Assembly (NCBI GenBank): GCA_902616005.1
Contig: CACMRG010000003.1
Span: forward strand, 54,205 to 118,204
DNA length: 64,000 nt
Reading direction: 5' to 3'
Origin: an uncultured SAR116 cluster alpha proteobacterium
GTDB taxonomy: Bacteria; Pseudomonadota; Alphaproteobacteria; Puniceispirillales; Marisalimonadaceae
The position numbers were made by a program, and so were the translations under genes. Numbering within the stretch: the stretch's first letter is position 1; every line of letters starts with the position of its first letter. Below the pieces are notes generated by a model. The model worked only from the letters and a program-made list of their open reading frames with translations. It was not told the DNA's origin and made no database searches. Of the stretch, positions 28,606 through 36,963 are shown piece after piece.

Positions 28606-28752
28606 ATGGAAATAAATCAAATTGAATGGTTAAGAAGAGAAAATTATTTTTTAAGAGAACAAAATAAAAAGTTAAAAAACGAATTAAATGAAACAAAAAA
28701 ATACCTAGAAGAAATTTTAATCAAATTTAAAGAAATTAATAAAAGTAATTAA
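28606..28752 (+). CDS. Small coiled-coil protein
   Basis: A 48-residue ORF beginning MEINQIEWLRREN. Leu, Ile and aromatic residues recur every 3-4 positions through an acidic/basic helix, so a single coiled coil is predicted. It follows the antiporter gene by 15 bp on the same strand and ends in a TTAA shared with the convergent acyl-CoA synthetase. No recognised family; it could be an accessory to the antiporter. Confidence 0.5.
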   Translation: MEINQIEWLRRENYFLREQNKKLKNELNETKKYLEEILIKFKEINKSN

Positions 28753-30298
28753 TTTTTCTTAACAAGTATGTTATCAAGTGTATTTAGTTCTCTTCTCATG
28801 ATTTTTCCAGAGCTAGTTTTGGGAACATCATAGACAAATATTACTTTTCTAGGACATTTGTAGGCTGCTAAATGTTTACGACAAAAATTAATTAATTCAT
28901 CTTCAGTTGTTTTAAAATTTTCTTTTAAAACCACATAAGCTTTAGCTATTTCTCCTTTTAGTTTATCCTCTTCTTTTCCTACAGCTGCAATGGACACGCT
29001 TGGATGTTTAGCTAACACTCTTTCTATTTCTGCAGGATAAACATTGTAACCAGCAGTCAGGATCATATCTTTTTTCCTGTCTACTATATAAAAATAACCA
29101 TCTTCATCCATTTTTGCCAGATCACCAGAATGAAGCCATCCGTCATTTTCTAATGTCTCTTTTGTTCTCTTTTCATCTCCAAAATATCCCATCATAGTTA
29201 TTGGACCTTTAACCATTAATTCTCCTACTTCGCCTACAGGCATATTATTTTTACGTTGTCTACATCCACAATTTTTAGTTCACAAAATGGTAAAGCGCAA
29301 CCAATTGATCCATGTTTATTTTTGCCGTAAAGTGGATGTGTTGAACCGAGGCCAGCAATTTCTGTCATTCCCCACAATTCTATTAAAGGAACTTTAAATT
29401 TTTTTTCTACATTTTCCATTATTGCCACTGGCATTGTTTGCCCACCTACGTAACATCTTGTTAAACTTTTAAGATTTGCTTTTTCAAAATCAGGATGATC
29501 AATCATGTACATAAACATTGTTGGAACTCCATCAAAAATTGTTGCCTTATGTTTTTTAATATCTTTAAAAATTGAAGAAGCATCAAAAACCCTATGAAGC
29601 ACCAATTTTGTCCCAAACATCATCATGCCTGTCATAACAACATTTCCGTAAACGTGAGGGCAGGGTAAGGCACTAATTACTATATCCTTGTTATTGCGCA
29701 TATGCATTTGACTAGTCATAGAGCCATTTAAAATTACGGCTCTATGTGATTGCATTGCTCCTTTTGGATGTCCTGTTGTACCAGATGTATAACCAATTGT
29801 AGATAGATCTTCTGATGATACATTGGGCATATCAATCTCAGACGTTCTTTTACTAACTAAATCATTGAATGATATTGAGCCTTCAATAGTGTCACCAAAA
29901 GAAATTATAAAATTAATTTGACCTTCTTCTTTTAAATCAGTTATCTGAGACACTTTTTCTGAAGAAGTTATAATAGCTTTTGCTTTGCAATCATTCACTA
30001 CATATTTTATTTCAGTTGGCGTTAACATTGTATTTACTGGGTTTATTACAGCACCAACTCTTGCAATTGCAAAATAACTAATAATCCATTCCCAAGAATT
30101 AGATGCATATAATGTGATTACATCTTTTTCCTTAATACCAAGAGTTTTTAAATTTGATGCTAAATTTTCAACTAATGAGTTTATTTCAATAAAAGAAAAT
30201 GAACGATTTTCAAAATTTAAAGCTTCCTTATTACCAAAATTTTTTGCAGCAAAGTTCGGCAATTGTCCTAGATGATCAAGTATATTAACCTCATTCAA
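28749..30298 (-). pseudogene. Acyl-CoA synthetase split by a frameshift
   Basis: Two overlapping minus-strand frames together make one AMP-forming acyl-CoA ligase. The N-terminal part (29234-30298, 354 aa) has the ATP motif TSGTTGHPKG and the A5 motif LWGMTEIAG; the C-terminal part (28749-29243, about 164 aa) has HSGDLAKMDEDGY, VDRKKDMI and the catalytic Lys in SSGKIMRREL. The break is at a run of five T (plus strand 29248-29252); one extra base there would restore a continuous frame of about 516 residues. Every motif on both sides is intact, so the lesion is recent, a sequencing or assembly error, or corrected during expression. Substrate probably a fatty or related carboxylic acid. Confidence 0.8.
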
Positions 30299-30307
30299 TA
30301 AAGATAA

Positions 30308-30326
30308 TATTAGAAAAATTCTAATA
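30308..30326. promoter_or_regulatory. Palindrome before the acyl-CoA synthetase gene
   Basis: TATTAGAAAAATTCTAATA is an 8-bp inverted repeat around AAA, 10-28 bp upstream of the synthetase start at 30298. Its size and position suit a TetR- or GntR-type operator, or a short mRNA hairpin. No regulator gene is nearby. Confidence 0.3.
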
Positions 30327-30367
30327 AAATGACAAATAAAGTTTAAATATAAAAAACTTACTAAAAT

Positions 30368-31165
30368 TTAAGATGAGTTTTTTTTGATAATTTCTTTTAT
30401 CTCTCTAAGTTCATTTTCTATAGATAAAATTTTTTTTTCTAAATTTATTTGAGAGTTTTGATTATCTTTACTTTCATCTTCAATTGTTTGATGTTGCATA
30501 GCATCAACAATTATACCTATAAATAAGTTTAACACAGCAAAAGTTGTTATTAATATAAATGGGACAAAAAAAGCCCAAGCATAAGGATATTCTTCCATTA
30601 CGGGTCTGACGATACCCATTGACCAGCTCTCAAGAGTCATAATTTGAAAAAGTGAGTACATTGAATCACCAATAGTTCCAAACCAATTTTCAAATTTGTT
30701 ACCAAAAAAATTTGTAACAAGAACTGCTGATATATAAAAAATCAAAAGTATTATAGTACCTACCGAAGCAATGCCTGGTATAGCATAAAACATGGCTTGA
30801 ATAACTTTTTTCATTGAAGGTATCATTGACAATAATCGAAGTGCACGAAAAATTCTAAATGCTCTTAGTATTGACAATGGACCAGAGGAAGGAATAAGAG
30901 CAATTGTCACAATTATAAAATCAAAAACATTCCAACCACTTTTAAAAAAATTGAGTCTATATACAAATAATTTTATTAATAATTCAATCACAAAGATTGA
31001 TAAGGATATTTTATCTATGTAAATTAAAATATTTCCAATTTTAGAAACTAATTTTTCACTTGTTTCAAGGCCAAGAGTTACTGCATTAATTAAAATTACA
31101 AATGTTATGAAAACATTAATAATTTTTGATTCTATAAAGCTTTTTAGTAATTTAGAAAATTGCAT
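30368..31165 (-). CDS. Voltage-gated sodium channel, NaChBac family
   Basis: A 265-residue six-helix channel subunit that forms a homotetramer in the inner membrane. S4 carries arginines every third residue (Arg101, 104, 107, 110 in RAFRIFRALR). The selectivity filter is TLESWS (177-182), identical to that of NaChBac and NavAb, and its surroundings (FQIMTLESWSMGIVRPVM, EEYPYAWAFFVPF) match NavAb closely. S6 ends in IIVDAM, followed by an acidic neck and a C-terminal coiled coil (about 220-262). Bacterial members influence motility, pH adaptation and chemotaxis. Lies between the synthetase and the GMC oxidoreductase, probably in its own unit. Confidence 0.95.
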   Translation of the reverse strand: MQFSKLLKSFIESKIINVFITFVILINAVTLGLETSEKLVSKIGNILIYIDKISLSIFVIELLIKLFVYRLNFFKSGWNVFDFIIVTIALIPSSGPLSILRAFRIFRALRLLSMIPSMKKVIQAMFYAIPGIASVGTIILLIFYISAVLVTNFFGNKFENWFGTIGDSMYSLFQIMTLESWSMGIVRPVMEEYPYAWAFFVPFILITTFAVLNLFIGIIVDAMQHQTIEDESKDNQNSQINLEKKILSIENELREIKEIIKKNSS

Positions 31166-31227
31166 GATATTAATATTTTATTTATAAAATTTTAATATAA
31201 TTAGTCAAAGTAAAATAAAGTTTTTGT

Positions 31228-32835
31228 CTAATTTATAGAACTTAAAATTAAATCTGAACCTTTTTCAGCTATCATATTTGTAGCTGCGTATGTATTTCCA
31301 GAGACCATATCAGGCATTATGGATGCATCTATTACTCTAAGGTTTTTAATCCCTCTAACTTTTAAGTCAAGATCTACTACTGAATTGGGATCATTTCCCA
31401 TTCTACAAGTACCTATTGGATGGTAGACAGTTGAGCCAAATTTCCTAGCATAGTCTATAATTTGATCATTAGTGGAAATTTGTTTTCCTGGTATAGTTTC
31501 TTCTCTACAAAAATCAGAAATTGGTTTTGAAGAACAAATTTTCCGAACTAATTTAACTCCATTTATTAATGTTTCCTTATCAAAATCGTTGTCTAAATAT
31601 TTAGGATTAATTATTGGTGGTTCATATATATTATTTGATTTAATTTCTACATATCCTTTACTACTTGGTCTAAGTTGAGTTATCCCACAAGTAATTCCAT
31701 CTAATCTTTCAAGACCTGAAGTTCCGGCATTCTCATTTTCAAAACTTGCTGGTGCAAAAAGCATTTGTATATCTGGAGAGCTTAATTCTTTTTTTGTTTT
31801 TGCAAAAACACCAGCAGTGGAAACAGGATTTGTCAAAAGACCTTTTTTAAAAAAATAATAGTTAAAAATTTCTTTTAAGAGACTTAAACCTTTTGACTCA
31901 GTATTAAATGTACTTATATTTTTAGTCCTCATAGCAATTCGTATCGCATAATGATCTTTTAAATTTTGTCCTACTTCAGGTATATTTTGTATACACTCAA
32001 TGCCCAGTTCTTTTAATTTTAATTGATTGCCAATTCCATTATTTTGTAATATTTGAGGTGAGTTTATTGCACCGGCTGAAAGTATCAACTCCTTATTTAT
32101 TAAAATTTTTTTAAAATTTAAACCTTGTTTAATTATTACACTTTTAATTTTTTTATTTTTAAAAATTATTTTATGTAAATATGTATGAATTAATAATTTA
32201 AAATTGTTCTTAGATAAAATTGGTTTTAGATATGCATCAGATGCACTCCATCTCATACTATTTTTAATCATCGTTTGATACAAAAAAGATCCTTCTTGAT
32301 TACCTGAATTATAATCCATATTTTTTTTTATTCCTATACCATGTGCTGTTTCAATAAATAATTTAGCAGCTGGGTGAGGGCTTGTAAGGTCTGAAATATA
32401 AAGTGGTCCCTTATTGCCCCTGTAATTTTTATTACCTGTAGGTCTTGTTTCGGCTTTCATGAAATAGGGTAGAACGTCTGTCCAACTCCAGCCAGTACAT
32501 CCTTTTTGTGCCCAACCATCATAATCACGTGCTTGACCTCTCACATATAAATGTCCATTGATTGAACTAGAACCTCCTAAAACTTTACCTCTTGGAAATC
32601 TAATTTTTCTATTAGCAGTATTTTCTGTTTCTTCTGTAAAATACGGCCAATTAATTTTATCATTATAAACAGTTTTAGAAAAACCAGCGGGTATCTTGAT
32701 GAAAAAGTTAGTGTCTTTTCCACCAGCTTCAATGCATATTACACTATTATTTGAATTATGTGAGAGCCTGTTTGACAACACACATCCAGCAGCGCCTGCA
32801 CCGACAATTAAATAATCACAATATAATTCTTTCAC
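31228..32835 (-). CDS. GMC-family oxidoreductase (choline dehydrogenase-like)
   Basis: A 535-residue FAD enzyme. The dinucleotide-binding motif VGAGAAGCVLSNRLS is at residues 11-25, the GMC signature GKVLGGSSSINGHLYVRGQ near residue 85, and the catalytic His region YHPIGTCRMG near 470. GMC enzymes oxidise alcohols; BetA-like members act on choline, but many marine paralogues use other alcohols. It is 13 bp downstream of the TauD-family gene, so the two are likely co-transcribed and act on one compound. The substrate is open. Confidence 0.9.
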   Translation of the reverse strand: MKELYCDYLIVGAGAAGCVLSNRLSHNSNNSVICIEAGGKDTNFFIKIPAGFSKTVYNDKINWPYFTEETENTANRKIRFPRGKVLGGSSSINGHLYVRGQARDYDGWAQKGCTGWSWTDVLPYFMKAETRPTGNKNYRGNKGPLYISDLTSPHPAAKLFIETAHGIGIKKNMDYNSGNQEGSFLYQTMIKNSMRWSASDAYLKPILSKNNFKLLIHTYLHKIIFKNKKIKSVIIKQGLNFKKILINKELILSAGAINSPQILQNNGIGNQLKLKELGIECIQNIPEVGQNLKDHYAIRIAMRTKNISTFNTESKGLSLLKEIFNYYFFKKGLLTNPVSTAGVFAKTKKELSSPDIQMLFAPASFENENAGTSGLERLDGITCGITQLRPSSKGYVEIKSNNIYEPPIINPKYLDNDFDKETLINGVKLVRKICSSKPISDFCREETIPGKQISTNDQIIDYARKFGSTVYHPIGTCRMGNDPNSVVDLDLKVRGIKNLRVIDASIMPDMVSGNTYAATNMIAEKGSDLILSSIN

Positions 32836-32848
32836 AGATTTTTTCCAA

Positions 32849-33700
32849 TTAGAGGTAAGTACCCGTAGACATTGTATCAGAAACTGTGGCTCTAACTAAA
32901 TATCTTGGTTCAGTAATATCGTAAGGTTGTCCTCTATGTAACATTGAACGATTATCCCAAATAATCAAATCAAAATTATCCCATTTATGTGAATAAATAT
33001 AATCTTCATTATTAATGAAATCGTTTAAATATTTAAGTAATTTTGAGCTTTCATCACCATCTAAGTTTTTAATTGATTTTGTGTGAGATCCAAAATAAAC
33101 AGCTTTCTTATTATTGACTGGATTGATTTTTACCATTGGATGAATTACTGGTGGGAATTTATCTAATTCAATTTGACTGACCATAGATGAATCAATTTTA
33201 GATCTAGAATGCGCAAAGTGATGAATTGCATCTAAATTATCAAGTTGTTTTTGGATAGATTGATCAAGTCTTTTGTATATGTTTCTCATGCATATAAATT
33301 GAGTGCTTCCTCCAATTTTAGGTGTTGTTCTTCCATTTAGAATTGAGGCATGTGCCGGATGTATTTTAAAAGAGCTATCACTATGCCATTGTTGATTTGC
33401 TCTATCATTTTTCGCTTGTTTATGTGAATGATCAACTACTTTACCTTTTTCATCCATATTAGTTAAAATAACTAAATTTGAATTTGAACCAATTGTTCCT
33501 GGTTTTGTTACTTCTAATTCACCAAAGTTTTTAGCGAAATCAAGTTGTTCTTCATTAGTTATTTTTTGATTTTTTAAAACAATTAGTGAATACTCTTCAA
33601 ATAGATTTAGAATTTCAGTTATTTCCTTATGATTTATTTTGTTAATTTTTATGTCTTTAATTTCAATTCCAAAATCTGGATGAACTTTTTTGAAATTCAT
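32849..33700 (-). CDS. TauD/TfdA-family 2-oxoglutarate dioxygenase
   Basis: A 283-residue Fe(II)/2-oxoglutarate-dependent oxygenase. The iron triad is HSD in QQWHSDSSFK (near residue 95) and the distal His in MLHRGQPYD; the 2-oxoglutarate-binding Arg is in RYLVRATVSD. Family members release sulfite from taurine, cleave herbicide ethers or hydroxylate small acids. Coupled to the GMC oxidoreductase. A TauE/SafE-type exporter gene lies at 35514, which would suit sulfite release from a sulfonate, but no taurine transporter is seen in the window. Confidence 0.9.
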   Translation of the reverse strand: MNFKKVHPDFGIEIKDIKINKINHKEITEILNLFEEYSLIVLKNQKITNEEQLDFAKNFGELEVTKPGTIGSNSNLVILTNMDEKGKVVDHSHKQAKNDRANQQWHSDSSFKIHPAHASILNGRTTPKIGGSTQFICMRNIYKRLDQSIQKQLDNLDAIHHFAHSRSKIDSSMVSQIELDKFPPVIHPMVKINPVNNKKAVYFGSHTKSIKNLDGDESSKLLKYLNDFINNEDYIYSHKWDNFDLIIWDNRSMLHRGQPYDITEPRYLVRATVSDTMSTGTYL

Positions 33701-33768
33701 TACTCTTTCCTTTCAAATTATTCATTAACCATATAATATTAAATAAATTCATTTAAGGATGTCAATTT

Positions 33769-34749
33769 ATGAGTTCAAATAAATATAAAGTTTTAGTTGT
33801 ACAAGGTCTGCATGAACAAGGATTAAAAATGCTAAAAAATAGAACTGATATTGAATTTAATGTTTTGATGAGTGATGATGAAAACAAGATATTAGAGGCG
33901 GCAAAAGATGTTAGTGGCATCACTGTAAGAACAGCAAAAATTTCTAGTAAAATCATAGAAGCGGCAAATAAATTACAAGTAGTATCTAGACATGGTGTAG
34001 GTTATGATTCAATTGATTTAGTATCACTAAATAATAAAAAAATTCCTCTGACTATAGCTGCGCATTCAAATATGATTTCAGTTTCAGAACAAGCAATGTT
34101 TTTTTTATTAGCCTTAAGCAAAAATGTATTTTATTACGATGATTTTACTAGAAAAGGGGATTGGACCAATAGATGGGATGTTAAAGCTTGGGATTTAGCA
34201 AAAAAAAATGTTTTAGTTATAGGTTTTGGTAGAATTGGATCAAACTTTGTAAAAAGAGCATTGGCTTTTGACATGAATGTCTATGTTTATGATCCATATG
34301 TTGAAAAAGAGAAGGTCAAAATCTCAGGTGCTATTCCAGTTGACAATATTAGTGAGAATTTACCAAAGATGGATGCCGTTACTCTTCATTGTCCAAAGAA
34401 TGATGAAACTACAGATTTATTCACAAAACAAGAATTTGATCTTATGAAAAAAAGTTCATTTATTATTAATTGTGCAAGAGGTGGCATTTTAAATGAAGAA
34501 GATTTATATGAAGCTCTTACAAATAAGAAAATAGCTGGAGCCGGTTTAGATGTTTTTGATGTTGAGCCAACACCCTCATCTAATCCTTTATTTAAATTAA
34601 ATAATGTAATTTTATCACCTCATATCGCTGGTGTGACAGTAGAGTCAACTATAAGAATGGCAACAGAGACTGTTCAAAATGTTCTAGATGTTTTAGATGA
34701 TAAAATAAATCAATCAGTTGTTGTTAATAATAAAGAAATAGGTATGTAA
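33769..34749 (+). CDS. D-2-hydroxyacid dehydrogenase
   Basis: A 326-residue NAD-dependent enzyme. The Rossmann motif GFGRIG lies near residue 152, with catalytic residues in CARGGI (Arg), DVEPTP (Glu) and SPHIAG (His). SRHGVGYDSIDL is the substrate-loop signature shared with the dehydrogenase at 304-1296, of which it is a paralogue. Its stop overlaps the aldolase start (TAATG). Divergent from the TauD-family gene with 68 bp between. Probably converts a 2-oxo/2-hydroxy acid used or made by the adjoining aldolase. Confidence 0.88.
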   Translation: MSSNKYKVLVVQGLHEQGLKMLKNRTDIEFNVLMSDDENKILEAAKDVSGITVRTAKISSKIIEAANKLQVVSRHGVGYDSIDLVSLNNKKIPLTIAAHSNMISVSEQAMFFLLALSKNVFYYDDFTRKGDWTNRWDVKAWDLAKKNVLVIGFGRIGSNFVKRALAFDMNVYVYDPYVEKEKVKISGAIPVDNISENLPKMDAVTLHCPKNDETTDLFTKQEFDLMKKSSFIINCARGGILNEEDLYEALTNKKIAGAGLDVFDVEPTPSSNPLFKLNNVILSPHIAGVTVESTIRMATETVQNVLDVLDDKINQSVVVNNKEIGM

Positions 34750-35510
34750 TGAAAAAATTAAGTTTAAAAAAACGATGGGATCAAAATAAAAGCGTAGTAA
34801 ATGGATGGTGCTCAATACCGTCTACTGTAACTACAGAAATTATGTCTTTAAATAATTTTCATTCATTGACTGTAGATTTACAACATGGACTTGTAGATTA
34901 TCAACAGGCACTAAATATGATTCAATCTATGGGTTCTGGAGAAATAACTCCTTTAGCCAGAGTGCCTTGGAATGAACCAGGTATAATTATGAAACTTCTA
35001 GATGCAGGATTTCTTGGAATTATTTGTCCAATGATTAATAATGAAAATGACTGTAAGCAATTTGTCCAAACAACAAAATATGTTCCTCAAGGTTTTAGAA
35101 GTTCAGGTCCTACCAGAGCTGCTTTAATTCATGGATCTAATTATCATGATGAAGCAAACGATCATATTATTACCCTTGCTATGATTGAAACGGAGGAAGG
35201 ACTAGATAATGTTGAAAAAATCTCATCAGTAGAAGATTTGTCTGGAGTTTATATTGGCCCTTCTGATTTAAGTGTTTCATTGGGATTAAAACCTGGTTTA
35301 GATAGAACAGAAGAAGTAATGATCAATGCAATCGAAAAAATAAAAATAGCATGTAAGAAAAATAATAAAAAAATTGGGATTCATTGTCTTTCTCCAAATT
35401 ATTTAAATCAAAAATTTCAGGAAGGTTTTGATTTGGCTACTATCGGAACAGATTTAAGGTTTTTCGTTGAAATTGTCGGAAAGAAGCTTTCAGAAATTAA
35501 TTATGAGTGA
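34749..35510 (+). CDS. HpcH/HpaI-family aldolase
   Basis: A 253-residue class II pyruvate aldolase. TVDLQHGLVDY near residue 38, LARVPWNEP, AMIETEEGLDNVEKI (metal-binding Glu) and YIGPSDLSVSLG (metal-binding Asp region) mark the TIM-barrel active site. Cleaves 4-hydroxy-2-oxo acids to pyruvate plus an aldehyde. Overlaps the dehydrogenase by 1 bp. The following TauE-like gene is in the same frame only one sense codon after this gene's TGA. Confidence 0.9.
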   Translation: MKKLSLKKRWDQNKSVVNGWCSIPSTVTTEIMSLNNFHSLTVDLQHGLVDYQQALNMIQSMGSGEITPLARVPWNEPGIIMKLLDAGFLGIICPMINNENDCKQFVQTTKYVPQGFRSSGPTRAALIHGSNYHDEANDHIITLAMIETEEGLDNVEKISSVEDLSGVYIGPSDLSVSLGLKPGLDRTEEVMINAIEKIKIACKKNNKKIGIHCLSPNYLNQKFQEGFDLATIGTDLRFFVEIVGKKLSEINYE

Positions 35511-35513
35511 ATT

Positions 35514-36275
35514 TTGGCTTTAGATAATTTTTCTTATTACTTAATAATTATAGCTTCTTTTATTTTGGCTGGAGTATTAAAAGGTGCAACTGGCGCAGGT
35601 GCACCAATTATAACAATTCCCGTTATATCTGCATTTTACGATGTTAGATTGGCTGTTGTATTAATGGTTGTTCCAAATTTTTTATCTAACATTCAGCAGC
35701 TTTATTATTTTAGAAAATCTATATTGCCCTTATTCGCTACATTTTCATTTGCTTTGGGTGGAGGTGGGGGTGCATTTTTAGGAACAATATTTCTTGCTAA
35801 TTTATCTCTTGATATCCTTTCATTTGGAGTTGGTATCATAGTTATAATTTTTATCTTATTTAAGTTTTTTGTTCCAACGTGGAAATTAGAATATAAAAAA
35901 TCAAAAAACCTTTTTTTCCCTTTTGGTTTTTTTGGAGGAATTTTTCAAGGTGCGGCTGGAATTTCGGCACCTATATCGATAACATTTTTAAACTCTTTTA
36001 AACTCGATAGAAAAACATTTATCCCAACTATATCAGTGTATTTTATGATGATGTCAGCATTTCAAGCTCCTGCATTAATTCATTATAAATTTATGAATTT
36101 TGAAATATTTGTGATAAGTCTTATTTGTACTGGCATATTGATTATTAGTATGCCTATAGGAAATAAAATTGCTAAAAGTGTTTCTGTAGAGTTGTTTGAT
36201 AAACTCATTTTAATATTATTAGGACTTATATCTTTAAAAATATTTTTTGATTTTGGAATTAAATTCTATTTATAA
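35514..36275 (+). CDS. TauE/SafE-family (TSUP) membrane exporter
   Basis: A 253-residue membrane protein with about 8 hydrophobic segments in two homologous halves; ILAGVLKGATGAGAPIITIPVISAFYDVRLAV (shortened: KGATGAGAPI) and GGIFQGAAGISAPI are the duplicated TSUP motifs. Members move sulfite, sulfoacetate or other organosulfur anions. TTG at 35514 is forced as the start, because an in-frame TGA (35508-35510, the aldolase stop) lies one codon upstream. Co-transcribed with the dehydrogenase and aldolase; convergent overlap of 10 bp with the FecR-like ORF. Confidence 0.85.
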   Translation: MALDNFSYYLIIIASFILAGVLKGATGAGAPIITIPVISAFYDVRLAVVLMVVPNFLSNIQQLYYFRKSILPLFATFSFALGGGGGAFLGTIFLANLSLDILSFGVGIIVIIFILFKFFVPTWKLEYKKSKNLFFPFGFFGGIFQGAAGISAPISITFLNSFKLDRKTFIPTISVYFMMMSAFQAPALIHYKFMNFEIFVISLICTGILIISMPIGNKIAKSVSVELFDKLILILLGLISLKIFFDFGIKFYL

Positions 36276-36928
36276 CCACAAACTAATTTTTTTCCATTTT
36301 GTATGCACGTGAATGAATAATTTTTATTTGTATCAATAATTTTTTTGTTTGTTAAACAATTAATTATCAAGGGATCTTTTAAAATATTACTCACTTTAGT
36401 TTCTTTAAGTTTTGCATTATATTTGTATTCGGTATTGTTTTTTAAATTAACAGTTTGCTTAGAATAAAATGGTTTGTAACTTAAACCAAAAAAACTTCTA
36501 ACTATAAATTTATTTTTATTAAACTGATTTATGTAAACCTTATCTTTAACACCAAAAATAAACTTCTTGTATATACTAATTTCAACTTTTAAGCTTTTAT
36601 TTTTAATTTTATTTACTAATAAATTCCCTGTAATATGTTCTAAAATAACATTTTTACTTTTAATTTCTCTAAATTTTATGGAACTATTTTTAGCTAAACA
36701 AATCTTAACATTGTTAAAAATAAAATATGAATTTTGATTTTTACTTTTAAAAAAGTCACCATTTTTGATTATATAATTTTTATTTAAAATAAATTTGTTG
36801 CCGTAAACATCTACGTTTTCAATTTTATTTTTAATTTCTGAAATTATTAATTCTTTTGCAATTAGAGTGTTATTAAAAAATAAAATGAGTATAAAAAAAA
36901 ATAAATGTTTCAATTTGAAAAAAGGCAA
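36266..36928 (-). CDS. Secreted FecR-like protein
   Basis: A 220-residue ORF with a clear signal peptide (FFFILILFFNNTLIA, residues 10-24) and a lysine- and asparagine-rich body. The stretch FIFNNVKICLAKNSSIKFREIKSKNVILEHITGNLLVN resembles a FecR beta-barrel domain. No ATG is available: TTG at 36928 or 36913 are the only usual starts, and 36928 lies inside a strong terminator hairpin. The last third contains two Cys (NCLTN, FTCIQNGKKLVCGYK) that may form disulfides. Function unknown; domain call moderate. Confidence 0.55.
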   Translation of the reverse strand: MPFFKLKHLFFFILILFFNNTLIAKELIISEIKNKIENVDVYGNKFILNKNYIIKNGDFFKSKNQNSYFIFNNVKICLAKNSSIKFREIKSKNVILEHITGNLLVNKIKNKSLKVEISIYKKFIFGVKDKVYINQFNKNKFIVRSFFGLSYKPFYSKQTVNLKNNTEYKYNAKLKETKVSNILKDPLIINCLTNKKIIDTNKNYSFTCIQNGKKLVCGYK

Positions 36929-36951
36929 GCGATGGAATAAACATCGCTTGC
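36918..36951 (-). terminator. Rho-independent terminator of the ABC transporter operon
   Basis: A 10-bp perfect stem (GCAAGCGATG at 36925-36934 with CATCGCTTGC at 36942-36951) and 7-nt loop, followed on the minus strand by a run of six T (36923-36918). It lies 12 bp after the stop of the BMP-family gene and is the clearest terminator in the window. Confidence 0.85.
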
Positions 36952-36963
36952 TTAATTTTATCT

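Noticed and set aside
28749..29243. Two separate genes for the acyl-CoA synthetase halves
   Set aside because: Motif order is that of one enzyme and a single base restores the frame.
30368..31165. Potassium channel
   Set aside because: The filter is TLESWS, not TVGYG; the pore matches NavAb.
34749..35510. Citrate lyase beta/CitE-like protein
   Set aside because: Motifs and length fit HpcH/HpaI pyruvate aldolases better than CitE.
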